Shown: one piece after another, positions 1 through 4,812 of the stretch
Layout: each line of letters opens with the position of its first letter
Position numbering within the stretch: position 1 is the first letter of the stretch
NCBI GenBank assembly: GCA_002403895.1
Contig: DHIQ01000169.1
Coordinates: forward strand, 11,629 to 20,074
Origin: Candidatus Neomicrothrix sp. UBA4742
GTDB taxonomy: Bacteria > Actinomycetota > Acidimicrobiia > Acidimicrobiales > Acidimicrobilacustridaceae
DNA: 8,446 bases
Direction: 5' to 3'
Notes under the pieces: model-generated
The model's input: only the letters and a program-made list of their open reading frames with translations
Database searches by the model: none
What the model was told of the DNA's origin: nothing
Translations under genes and position numbers: made by a program

Positions 1-44
1 GGCTTCGGCCTCCTCGATCGCTTCTTCGGCTTCGGCCTCCTCGA
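1..44 (-). repeat. 17-bp direct repeat inside the nusG acidic tail
   Basis: The 17-mer GGCTTCGGCCTCCTCGA (plus strand) occurs at 1-17 and again at 28-44, a 27-nt period. On the coding strand each copy encodes a Glu-Glu-Ala-Glu-Ala type block. This is a simple coding repeat that could expand or contract by slippage. It may continue beyond the left edge. Confidence 0.75.
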
Positions 45-210
45 CCTCGGCTTCGGCGGGCTGGGGCGCTTCATCCGTCTCGGATCCGGCCTCGGGCGCC
101 GCGCTCTCGCTCGACTCCGGCGCCGTCACGAGATCCTCCTCCGACCCGCCGGTCGTGGAGTCGTCGCTCTCGGGCGTGAAGGGTCCTTCGGTCTGTTCGA
201 TGTCGTCCAT
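1..210 (-). CDS. nusG: Transcription termination/antitermination factor NusG, N-terminal part (cut by window edge)
   Basis: Only the first 70 codons lie in the window, read from the ATG at 210 towards position 1; the conserved NGN and KOW domains are outside. The visible part is a low-complexity acidic tail with about 20 Glu and 6 Asp and no Lys or Arg, rich in Ala, Ser and Pro, so probably disordered. Actinobacterial NusG proteins are known for such acidic N-terminal extensions before the NGN domain. NusG binds RNA polymerase, modulates pausing and termination, and couples transcription to translation. The call rests mainly on position: it starts 31 nt after secE on the same strand, the near-universal secE-nusG order. 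No good Shine-Dalgarno lies before the ATG, so translation may depend on coupling or on a shared leader. Identity is inferred from context, because the visible residues alone are not diagnostic. Confidence 0.8.
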   Translation of the reverse strand, partial: MDDIEQTEGPFTPESDDSTTGGSEEDLVTAPESSESAAPEAGSETDEAPQPAEAEVEEAEAEEAIEEAEA

Positions 211-241
211 GGGGATCAGCGTGTGGGTTCGGTTCGGCGGG

Positions 242-541
242 TCACTGGCCGCCGAAGATGTGGATGACGGCCTTGGAGAAACCCAGGTCCATCGCGAAGA
301 CGAGCGAGGTCAGGAACACCACCGACACCAGGACGACGACGGTGTACGCGATCATCTCCTGCCGGCTCGGCCACGCGACCTTGTTCAGCTCCTGGCGAAC
401 CTCCTTCAGGAACACGCGGATGGGCGTGCGCTTGCGGCGCTCGCCGGGCTGGGTGACCTGCCGGCGGCGCTGCATCGACTCGAGCCGGTCGGGGCCCGTG
501 GTCTTCTGCTTCTGCATCATCCGTTTGGCCTGACGGTTCAT
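242..541 (-). CDS. secE: Preprotein translocase subunit SecE
   Basis: This 99-residue protein is the small essential subunit of the SecYEG channel that exports unfolded proteins through the cytoplasmic membrane; SecE clamps the two halves of SecY. Residues 1-40 are a hydrophilic, Arg/Lys/Gln-rich tail. Residues 41-62 hold the conserved amphipathic SecE segment, including Glu-Leu-x-Lys-Val-x-Trp-Pro-Ser-Arg. A single membrane span covers about residues 63-84. One span is normal for bacteria outside the enteric three-span form. The ATG at 541 is chosen because AAGGAG sits 5 nt upstream; the longer open frame to 580 would run into tRNA-Trp. It lies just after tRNA-Trp and before nusG, the standard actinobacterial order, and the three are probably one transcript. 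Confidence 0.96.
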   Translation of the reverse strand: MNRQAKRMMQKQKTTGPDRLESMQRRRQVTQPGERRKRTPIRVFLKEVRQELNKVAWPSRQEMIAYTVVVLVSVVFLTSLVFAMDLGFSKAVIHIFGGQ

Positions 542-553
542 TCGTTCTCCTTG

Positions 554-627
554 CAGGGCCGGAGGGACTTGAACCCCCAACCGCCGGTTTTGGAGACCGG
601 TGCTCTACCAAGTTGAGCTACGGCCCT
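554..627 (-). tRNA. trpT: tRNA-Trp (anticodon CCA)
   Basis: The minus strand folds as a full cloverleaf. The 7-bp acceptor stem pairs AGGGCCG (627-621) with CGGCCCT (561-555), with a G discriminator at 554. The D arm follows T8-A9, the anticodon stem CCGGT/ACCGG closes the loop CTCCAAA with anticodon CCA, and the T loop is TTCAAGT on a 5-bp stem. The 3' CCA is not encoded: GCA follows the acceptor. It sits 12 nt upstream of the secE start codon, the usual trpT-secE-nusG arrangement in actinobacteria. Confidence 0.97.
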
Positions 628-670
628 ATTGTCGCGGCCGGAAGTCTTGGGCTGGACGGCGACCCCGGCC

Positions 671-676
671 AGTATA
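671..676 (-). promoter_or_regulatory. Candidate -10 box for the trpT-secE-nusG transcript
   Basis: On the minus strand TATACT matches the sigma-70 -10 consensus at 5 of 6 positions and lies in the only A/T-rich patch of this G+C-rich gap. Transcription would start near 664, about 37 nt before tRNA-Trp. No recognisable -35 box lies 16-18 nt upstream, so this is a -10-only call. Confidence 0.5.
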
Positions 677-679
677 TAG

Positions 680-698
680 GAGCGGGACCGAACCGCTC
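680..698. repeat. Inverted repeat upstream of the trpT -10 box
   Basis: GAGCGG (680-685) and CCGCTC (693-698) are perfect 6-bp arms around a 7-nt loop. The repeat lies after the anti-sigma stop codon and just upstream of TATACT on the minus strand. It has no U-tract, so it is not a standard intrinsic terminator. It could be an operator, a weak stop for the sigma unit, or chance in G+C-rich DNA. Confidence 0.3.
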
Positions 699-727
699 GT
701 CGGGGTCGTCGGTCCTTGGCGCCCGAG

Positions 728-1126
728 TCAGGCGGTCTCGGTCTCGTGGGCGCCGGAAGGGTTCGGACTGCCCTCGGTAAGCCGCCGCGCCGCCCGCCAC
801 CACAGCAACGCGATGGCCGTCGCCCCAACCGCGGCGCCTCCCAGCGAGAACACCGCGTGCTGGAGGCGGTCGTCGGAGGCAACCCGGTGGATCAGCGCCC
901 GCCATTGCCGGTCCGGCACTTCGGCCAGCACCCGCCCGAGGAAGCCGGCCGGCGGTTCGACGAGCACGTCGCGAAGCGCGGTCAGCTCCATGACGACCGT
1001 TCGGTAGCGCGCCAGCTCCAGGCTGCACGCGGCGCATCCGGCGAGGTGGGCTTCGACGTCGCCGGCCTCGTGCAGCTCCCCCTCGGACAGCTCCGGCATG
1101 AGCTGCCGGATCTCCCCGCACCTCAT
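728..1126 (-). CDS. Zinc-binding anti-sigma factor, single membrane span (ZAS/zf-HC2 type)
   Basis: This 132-residue protein probably holds the adjacent ECF sigma factor inactive at the membrane. The N-terminal domain (residues 1-40) carries the full ZAS zinc-site pattern: Cys3, His27, Cys31 and Cys34, the last three as His-x3-Cys-x2-Cys. About residues 91-110 form one hydrophobic span, followed by Trp-Trp-Arg-Ala-Ala-Arg-Arg. That would place the short C-terminal tail across the membrane and the zinc domain in the cytoplasm. The ATG at 1126 is chosen because GGAGG lies 8 nt upstream; the GTG at 1135 would abut that site with no spacer. It begins 19 nt after the sigma stop codon, so the two are almost certainly cotranscribed. 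The sensed signal (redox at the zinc site, or regulated proteolysis) cannot be told from sequence. Confidence 0.88.
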   Translation of the reverse strand: MRCGEIRQLMPELSEGELHEAGDVEAHLAGCAACSLELARYRTVVMELTALRDVLVEPPAGFLGRVLAEVPDRQWRALIHRVASDDRLQHAVFSLGGAAVGATAIALLWWRAARRLTEGSPNPSGAHETETA

Positions 1127-1145
1127 CGCCGGCACCTCCGAACCG

Positions 1146-1694
1146 TCACGTCGCGGCGGCCGCCGCCGGCCCGAGCAGGCGTTCCTTGAGCCGTTTTCGG
1201 GCCCGGTGGACGCGAACCTTCACCGCGCCTTCCGAGATCCCGAACTCGTCTCCGATCTCCCTGGCCGACAACCCGTACACGTCCTTCAGCACGACGACGC
1301 TTCGAAGCGACAACGGCAGCTCCTCGAGCGCCCGGGCGAGCGCGTCCCGGTCGACGGTCTCCTCGGCCACCTCCATGGGCGCCGCGGGGTCGAACGACAG
1401 TTGCTCCGTCTCGGTGAGCAGGTCGCCGAAGCTCCGGCGCCGCCGCAGGTGAGTGATGGCCGCGTTCGCCACGATCCGGTAGAGCCACGTCTCGAACTGC
1501 GCCTCCTCGCGGAAGCCGGCCAGCCCGCGGTACACGCGGAGATACGCGTCCTGGGCGACGTCTTCGGCCTCCTGCCGGTCGCCGACCAGCCGGTAGGCCT
1601 GCGTGTACACGTGCCGGTGCGTGAGGCGTACGACCTCCTCGAAAGCGCTGGGGTCCCCTCGGCGGCACGCGTCGAGGAGCTCACGGCTCACCAT
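1146..1694 (-). CDS. ECF-subfamily RNA polymerase sigma factor
   Basis: This 182-residue protein has the compact two-domain ECF layout. Region 2 covers about residues 10-88, including the Glu-Asp-Val-Ala-Gln-Asp core-binding segment (residues 44-49) and the Phe-Glu-Thr-Trp-Leu-Tyr-Arg-Ile-Val-Ala-Asn helix (68-78). Region 4 covers about 118-175, with a helix-turn-helix for -35 recognition (Gly-Leu-Ser-Ala-Arg-Glu-Ile-Gly to Gly-Ala-Val-Lys-Val-Arg). Region 3 is absent, as expected, and the short linker is acidic. The start at the ATG at 1694 matches normal ECF length; a longer frame reaches 1787 but has no homology-like sequence. The Shine-Dalgarno is weak. It lies 96 nt downstream of hadB on the same strand, with its own candidate promoter, and just upstream of its anti-sigma gene. 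The ECF group is not assignable from sight. Confidence 0.93.
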   Translation of the reverse strand: MVSRELLDACRRGDPSAFEEVVRLTHRHVYTQAYRLVGDRQEAEDVAQDAYLRVYRGLAGFREEAQFETWLYRIVANAAITHLRRRRSFGDLLTETEQLSFDPAAPMEVAEETVDRDALARALEELPLSLRSVVVLKDVYGLSAREIGDEFGISEGAVKVRVHRARKRLKERLLGPAAAAAT

Positions 1695-1708
1695 GGAGCC
1701 GCCCGTTT

Positions 1709-1735
1709 GGACCCCACTACCGGCCGGTAGGTTAC
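1709..1735 (-). promoter_or_regulatory. Candidate autoregulated ECF promoter of the sigma/anti-sigma unit
   Basis: On the minus strand GTAACC (1735-1730) is followed after 17 nt by GTCC (1712-1709). This resembles the AAC-containing -35 and GTC-containing -10 used by many ECF sigma factors, which often transcribe their own gene. Transcription would start near 1702, only about 8 nt before the ATG at 1694. That fits the poor Shine-Dalgarno and suggests a leaderless or near-leaderless mRNA. It was found by eye, without statistics. Confidence 0.42.
1717..1730. promoter_or_regulatory. Perfect 14-bp palindrome in the sigma promoter spacer
   Basis: CTACCGGCCGGTAG is a perfect 14-bp palindrome with no central spacer. 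It lies between the proposed ECF -35 and -10 elements, 22 nt upstream of the sigma start codon. Position and symmetry fit an operator for a dimeric repressor. No regulator can be assigned. Confidence 0.4.
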
Positions 1736-1790
1736 GTGGGAGAGACCGCCCGGGCGAATACCTGCTCGTCCCGGCCCCGTCCACCACACG

Positions 1791-2219
1791 TCAGGCCAGC
1801 TCGACCTCGGCGGTGCTGTTCTTGATCGGGAGCTGCCGCTCCCCCGCCCGGTCGACCTCGACCCACACGTCGAGCGTGGCCCGCCTCGTTGCTTCGTCCA
1901 GCGCGCGGATACGGCCCTTGGCGACGATGGTCTCGTCCATGAACACCACGGCCCGGAACTGCACCTTGATCCCCTTCAGCGCGGCGGGGTCACCGAGCCA
2001 GTCGGTCAGCGCACTGGTGAGGTGGGCCATCGTGAACATGCCGTGCGCGATGATCCCGGGGAACCCCACGCTCCGCGCGAAGGTGTCGTCCTGGTGCAGC
2101 GGGTTTTGGTCCCCCGAGGCGTCCGCGTAGGCCTTCACCTCTTCGCGCCGCACGACCTTGGACTTCGCAGGGATCTCGTCGCCGATCTTCAGGTCTTCGA
2201 ACTTCACGGTGCTGGCCAT
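1791..2219 (-). CDS. hadB: MaoC-family (R)-specific enoyl hydratase / 3-hydroxyacyl dehydratase (HadB-like)
   Basis: This single hot-dog domain protein reversibly interconverts (3R)-hydroxyacyl and trans-2-enoyl thioesters. The hydratase-2 signature is intact: Tyr-Ala-Asp-Ala-Ser-Gly-Asp-Gln-Asn-Pro-Leu-His, with catalytic Asp37 and His42, followed by Ala-His-Gly-Met. From the ATG at 2219 it is 142 residues, the length I recall for mycobacterial HadB. An alternative ATG at 2228 overlaps the hadA stop (ATGA) and adds three residues, but GGGAG lies only 1 nt before it, while the 2219 start has GAGG/GGGAG upstream. In mycobacteria HadB is the catalytic subunit that pairs with HadA or HadC in FAS-II dehydration. 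Here it follows the HadA-like gene directly. No HadC-like gene is present, so a HadAB complex is inferred. A role in acyl-CoA degradation is also possible. Confidence 0.88.
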   Translation of the reverse strand: MASTVKFEDLKIGDEIPAKSKVVRREEVKAYADASGDQNPLHQDDTFARSVGFPGIIAHGMFTMAHLTSALTDWLGDPAALKGIKVQFRAVVFMDETIVAKGRIRALDEATRRATLDVWVEVDRAGERQLPIKNSTAEVELA

Positions 2220-2224
2220 CGTCC

Positions 2225-2674
2225 TCATGCTCCCGCCGTGCCGCGGGACAGCAACGTGGAGCGGGCCACGATCACGGTCTCGCCGGACCGGTCCTTGATG
2301 TCGGCTTCGATCACCAGGAACTCGTTGGGCCCCCTGGCGTAGATGTCGGCGAGGCGGGGGGTCGCCGAAACCGTGTCGCCGACCAGGAGCGGCCGCCGCC
2401 AGTCGTACTGCTGCTCCCCGTGGACCACGCGCGTGTAGTCCAGCCCGAGCTCCTGGTCGAGCACGACCTGCCCGCTGGTCATGATCTGGATCCGGGTGAT
2501 GAATGTGGGCGGAGCGACCTGTTCGGGATAGCCGGCCGTCTTCGCCGCCTCGGCGTCCCGGTAGATCGGGTTTCCCTCGCCGATGGCCTCGGCGAACGCG
2601 ACGACCTCCGGGCGGGTCACCTCGAACGTGACCTCTTGGTACTCCTTGCCCTTCAGCGACCGGTTCAGGGGCAT
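2225..2674 (-). CDS. hadA: MaoC N-terminal-domain dehydratase subunit (HadA-like)
   Basis: This 149-residue protein has a MaoC_N-type hot-dog fold. It carries typical segments: Gly-Asn-Pro-Ile-Tyr near residue 40, Ala-Pro-Pro-Thr-Phe near 57, and Val-His-Gly-Glu-Gln then Arg-Arg-Pro-Leu-x-Val-Gly-Asp near 85-100. The catalytic Asp-x4-His of hydratase 2 is absent, as in HadA, which binds substrate while its HadB partner supplies catalysis. The start is the ATG at 2674, with GAGG 5 nt upstream; a longer frame to 2749 overlaps the SDR gene and has no family-like sequence. It begins 7 nt after the SDR stop and its stop overlaps a possible hadB ATG, so the genes are translationally close. Order and position upstream of trpT-secE-nusG match the mycobacterial had locus. 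Substrate chain length is unknown. Confidence 0.83.
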   Translation of the reverse strand: MPLNRSLKGKEYQEVTFEVTRPEVVAFAEAIGEGNPIYRDAEAAKTAGYPEQVAPPTFITRIQIMTSGQVVLDQELGLDYTRVVHGEQQYDWRRPLLVGDTVSATPRLADIYARGPNEFLVIEADIKDRSGETVIVARSTLLSRGTAGA

Positions 2675-2681
2675 CGAGGCC

Positions 2682-3491
2682 TCACATCCCGCCCAGCAGC
2701 GCGCCGGACACCGGGAGGACCACCCCGGAGACGTAATCGGCGTCCTCACCGGCCAAGAAGAGGTGGACCTTCGCCACGTCCTCCGGCCGCCCGTAATAGC
2801 CGAGCCCGATAACCATCAGGGCCATCTGGCGGGTGGCCTCGGGGACGCCCATGTCCGATCCCTCCTGCTTCGAGGCCGTCAGGCGTGTCTCGATGAATCC
2901 GGGAGCCACCGCATTGCAGTTGATGTGGAAGGGACCGAGCTCGCGGGCGAGGGTCCGCATCAGCCCGACGATCGCCCCCTTCGCCGCCGTGTAGTTCGCC
3001 TGGCCGGCGTTTCCCTGCAGGAAGGCGGTCGAGGTCGTGAAGTTGACCTTCCGGTGGTACGCGGGCCGCCCCTGTTCCTGCTTCTCCTTCTTGGCCGGTT
3101 CGCGCAGGTACGGCATGGCCGCCATCGACGTGTGGAAGGCCGTCTTCAGGTTGATGTCCAGGACGAAGTTCCACAGCTCGTCGTCCATGTTGTGGAACGT
3201 CTTGTCGCGGGTGATGCCGGCGTTGTTCACGACGATGTCGATCTTCCCGAACTGGTTCGCCGCGGCCTCCATCATCCGTCTGGCCTCGTCGAGGTTCACG
3301 GTGTTGTCGGTGGAGACCATCACCTCCCCGCCGGCGTCCTTGATGGCCTGGCCAGCCTCTTCGGCCGGTTCGGGGTCGACGTCGTTGACGACGACGGCCG
3401 CCCCCTCCTTCGCGAACAGCTCGGCGGTGGCACGGCCGATGCCACGGCCGGAGCCCGTGATCACGGCGACTTTCCCGTCAAGGCGTCCCAC
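2682..3491 (-). CDS. SDR-family 3-oxoacyl reductase / (3R)-hydroxyacyl dehydrogenase (FabG / HSD17B4-like)
   Basis: This 269-residue classical short-chain dehydrogenase/reductase has the nucleotide loop Thr12-Gly-x3-Gly-x-Gly19, Asn89-Asn-Ala-Gly92, and the catalytic set Asn114, Ser154, Tyr167 and Lys171. Asp37 at the end of the second strand suggests a preference for NAD(H) over NADP(H). Compared with plain FabG there is an extra charged stretch of roughly a dozen residues (about 131-147, Lys/Glu/Gln-rich) before the catalytic Ser strand. The Asn-Asp ending of the second strand is also seen in the dehydrogenase domain of multifunctional enzyme type 2 (HSD17B4). The GTG at 3491 is chosen because GGAGGA lies just upstream, at the expected spacing. 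It leads a tight unit with hadA and hadB and so supplies the neighbouring reaction on the same (3R)-hydroxyacyl intermediate. Direction, synthesis or degradation, is not decided by sequence. Confidence 0.87.
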   Translation of the reverse strand: MGRLDGKVAVITGSGRGIGRATAELFAKEGAAVVVNDVDPEPAEEAGQAIKDAGGEVMVSTDNTVNLDEARRMMEAAANQFGKIDIVVNNAGITRDKTFHNMDDELWNFVLDINLKTAFHTSMAAMPYLREPAKKEKQEQGRPAYHRKVNFTTSTAFLQGNAGQANYTAAKGAIVGLMRTLARELGPFHINCNAVAPGFIETRLTASKQEGSDMGVPEATRQMALMVIGLGYYGRPEDVAKVHLFLAGEDADYVSGVVLPVSGALLGGM

Positions 3492-3594
3492 GGTTCCTCC
3501 TTCGTGTCGTGCGGCGGGCGAATGGTTCGCGTGCCCGGCGGCGGGCCGGGCTTGGGGGCGGAAGCCAGAGCGGCGCCTCGCGCGCAGGGATCCA

Positions 3595-3624
3595 AAGCTA
3601 CTGGAGGTCTTCGACAACCTGCAA
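3595..3624 (-). promoter_or_regulatory. Weak candidate promoter for the SDR-hadA-hadB unit
   Basis: On the minus strand TTGCAG (3624-3619) and TAGCTT (3600-3595) are separated by 18 nt. The -35 fits well; the -10 keeps only the first T, the A and the final T of the consensus. It lies in the 157-nt divergent gap (3492-3648) between this unit and the response regulator gene, which must hold starts for both directions. No convincing box was seen for the plus-strand gene. Confidence 0.25.
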
Positions 3625-3648
3625 CCTCGGTGCCAGCATACGGGGGCG

Positions 3649-4323
3649 ATGGCCACGAAGCCCCCGGCGCCGATCCGTATCCTGGTCGTCGACGACCACC
3701 GGACGTTCGCGGAAGCCCTGGCCATGGCGCTCGAGACGCAGCCGGGGTTCTCCGTGGCGGCGGCCGAGACCGGCCCCCGGGCGGTCGAGGTCGCCGCGGA
3801 GTTCCGCCCGAACGTGGTGCTCATGGACATGCAGATGCCCGGGATGGGCGGTGTCGAAGCCATCCGCCGGGTCCGGGAGGTCGACCGGGAGATCCGGGTC
3901 GTGGTGGTTTCCGCCTTCGACGAGGAGATCCTGCAGGCCCAGGCCATCGAAGCCGGCGCGGTCGGGTTTCTCACGAAGCAGACGGCGCTCGCCGATCTGC
4001 CCGGCCTGGTCCGGCGGGTGCACGCCGGCGAGGCGCTGGTCGACCGCCAGGAGTACGTCCGCCTGCTTCGGGTCCTCCGCCGCCGTCGTCATCAGGAAGC
4101 GACCGAGCGGCAGCGGGCGAACCGATTGACGCCCCGCCAGATCGAGATCCTCCAGCTCATGGCCGACGGGGTCGACGGGAAGGAGATCGCCCGCAGGCTG
4201 GAGATGAGCCCACTCACGCTGCGGACGCACGTTCAGAACATCCTGACCCGGCTGGCGGTCCATCGAAAGGACGAAGCCCTGGTCGTGGCCATCCGCCACG
4301 GAAAGATCTCGGCCGGATCGTGA
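3649..4323 (+). CDS. NarL/LuxR-family response regulator (orphan)
   Basis: This 224-residue two-domain regulator has a receiver domain at residues 8-125 and a LuxR/GerE helix-turn-helix at about 158-218. Receiver residues are complete: Asp15-Asp16 acidic pair, phospho-acceptor Asp60 in Met-Asp-Met-Gln-Met-Pro-Gly, Ser88, and Lys110. The output domain has Leu-Thr-Pro-Arg-Gln-Ile-Glu-Ile-Leu, where the usual first Glu is Gln, then Gly-Lys-Glu-Ile-Ala-Arg-Arg-Leu and Thr-Leu-Arg-Thr-His-Val. An Arg-rich linker (about 141-158) joins them. It should bind DNA as a dimer after phosphorylation. No histidine kinase is in the window, so the partner is unknown. The ATG at 3649 is the first start giving a normal receiver N-terminus; only a G-rich run precedes it. 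It is divergent from the SDR unit and ends 16 nt from rpmG, opposing it. Confidence 0.92.
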   Translation: MATKPPAPIRILVVDDHRTFAEALAMALETQPGFSVAAAETGPRAVEVAAEFRPNVVLMDMQMPGMGGVEAIRRVREVDREIRVVVVSAFDEEILQAQAIEAGAVGFLTKQTALADLPGLVRRVHAGEALVDRQEYVRLLRVLRRRRHQEATERQRANRLTPRQIEILQLMADGVDGKEIARRLEMSPLTLRTHVQNILTRLAVHRKDEALVVAIRHGKISAGS

Positions 4324-4339
4324 TGTACCTGAACTTCGG

Positions 4340-4504
4340 TCAGCGCGTCTCGCGGTGCAGCGTGTGGCCCCGGCACCACCGGCAGTACTTGCGGAGCTCC
4401 ATGCGCTCCCGGTCGTTCTGGCGGTTCTTGACCGTTGTGTAGTTGCGCCGGCGGCACTCCGTGCAGGCCATCGTGATCTTCGGTCGGTTGTCCGACTTCG
4501 CCAT
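4340..4504 (-). CDS. rpmG: 50S ribosomal protein L33 (zinc-binding form)
   Basis: This 54-residue gene encodes a small basic large-subunit protein. The sequence begins Met-Ala-Lys-Ser and contains the L33 core Asn-Tyr-Thr-Thr-Val-Lys-Asn-Arg followed by Leu-Arg-Lys-Tyr-Cys. Four cysteines, Cys14, Cys17, Cys41 and Cys44 as two Cys-x2-Cys pairs, mark the zinc-ribbon (C+) version; zinc-independent paralogues lack them. In actinobacteria the C+ forms are usually expressed when zinc is sufficient. The start is the ATG at 4504, with GAGG about 10 nt upstream. It lies 64 nt after tRNA-Met on the same strand, as in the mycobacterial metT-rpmG2 order. The usual next genes (hadA, hadB) are displaced here by the response regulator and the SDR gene. 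Confidence 0.95.
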   Translation of the reverse strand: MAKSDNRPKITMACTECRRRNYTTVKNRQNDRERMELRKYCRWCRGHTLHRETR

Positions 4505-4568
4505 GTGCTCTCGTCCTCATGTCGTTGGGGCGGGCGAACGCTTCGCCGCCTGCGGCTCCCGGGGTTCG

Positions 4569-4640
4569 TAGCGGCGGGTGGAATCGAACCACCGACACAG
4601 CGATTATGAGCCGCTTGCTCTACCTCTGAGCTACGCCGCC
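4569..4640 (-). tRNA. metT: tRNA-Met, elongator (anticodon CAT)
   Basis: The minus strand gives a full cloverleaf: acceptor GGCGGCG (4640-4634) with CGCCGCT (4576-4570), a G1-U72 wobble at the end and A73 at 4569. The anticodon loop is CTCATAA (anticodon CAT), and the T arm is GGTGG/CCACC with loop TTCGATT. The 3' CCA is not encoded. G1 paired with U72 also occurs in the mycobacterial elongator tRNA-Met as I recall it. A CAT anticodon could also be the lysidine-modified tRNA-Ile. The thrT-metT-rpmG context favours Met. It is not an initiator, because the three G-C pairs of the initiator anticodon stem are absent. Confidence 0.92.
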
Positions 4641-4651
4641 GTCGCCACGAC

Positions 4652-4657
4652 AGTGTA
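4652..4657 (-). promoter_or_regulatory. Candidate -10 box for tRNA-Met/rpmG
   Basis: On the minus strand TACACT matches the -10 consensus at 4 of 6 positions and ends 11 nt before the tRNA 5' end. Transcription would start close to the mature tRNA end. No clear -35 is present. With tRNA-Thr now about 2.9 kb upstream, tRNA-Met and rpmG need their own promoter. Confidence 0.38.
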
Positions 4658-4733
4658 CAAAACGCCCGCCACCCGGCCCCTCACCAAGCGCTGACGGCAC
4701 CAGTTCGACGACGCCCGTCACACCGGAGGATGG

Positions 4734-4763
4734 TTGACTCCGCCAGGGGGGCCGGCCGAGAAT
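4734..4763 (+). promoter_or_regulatory. Candidate sigma-70 promoter of the phosphoesterase gene
   Basis: TTGACT (4734-4739) is a 5-of-6 match to the -35 consensus. After 18 nt comes GAGAAT (4758-4763), a 4-of-6 match to the -10 box. Transcription would start near 4770, giving a leader of about 43 nt before the ATG at 4813. Confidence 0.4.
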
Positions 4764-4769
4764 CGGCCG
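4753..4769. repeat. Inverted repeat overlapping the proposed -10 box
   Basis: CGGCCGA (4753-4759) and TCGGCCG (4763-4769) are perfect 7-bp arms around GAA. The repeat covers the proposed -10 box of the phosphoesterase promoter, so a bound dimeric regulator would block it. As RNA it would be a 7-bp stem with a 3-nt loop. No U-tract follows. Confidence 0.4.
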
Positions 4770-4812
4770 TGACCTTGCCGCACCGGCGAAACCTCGCTCT
4801 GCGGGTTGCCGC

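Noticed and set aside
680..698. Intrinsic terminator after the anti-sigma gene
   Set aside because: The stem is only 6 bp and no U-tract follows on the minus strand, so it is kept only as an inverted repeat.
1742..1787. Longer start for the ECF sigma factor (31 extra residues from 1787)
   Set aside because: The extension has no sigma-like sequence and would cover the candidate promoter and palindrome; the ATG at 1694 gives a normal ECF length.
2583..4442. A 619-codon plus-strand open frame across the SDR and response regulator genes
   Set aside because: It is an out-of-frame shadow caused by high G+C. The SDR motifs lie on the other strand, and the response regulator motifs are in a different plus frame.
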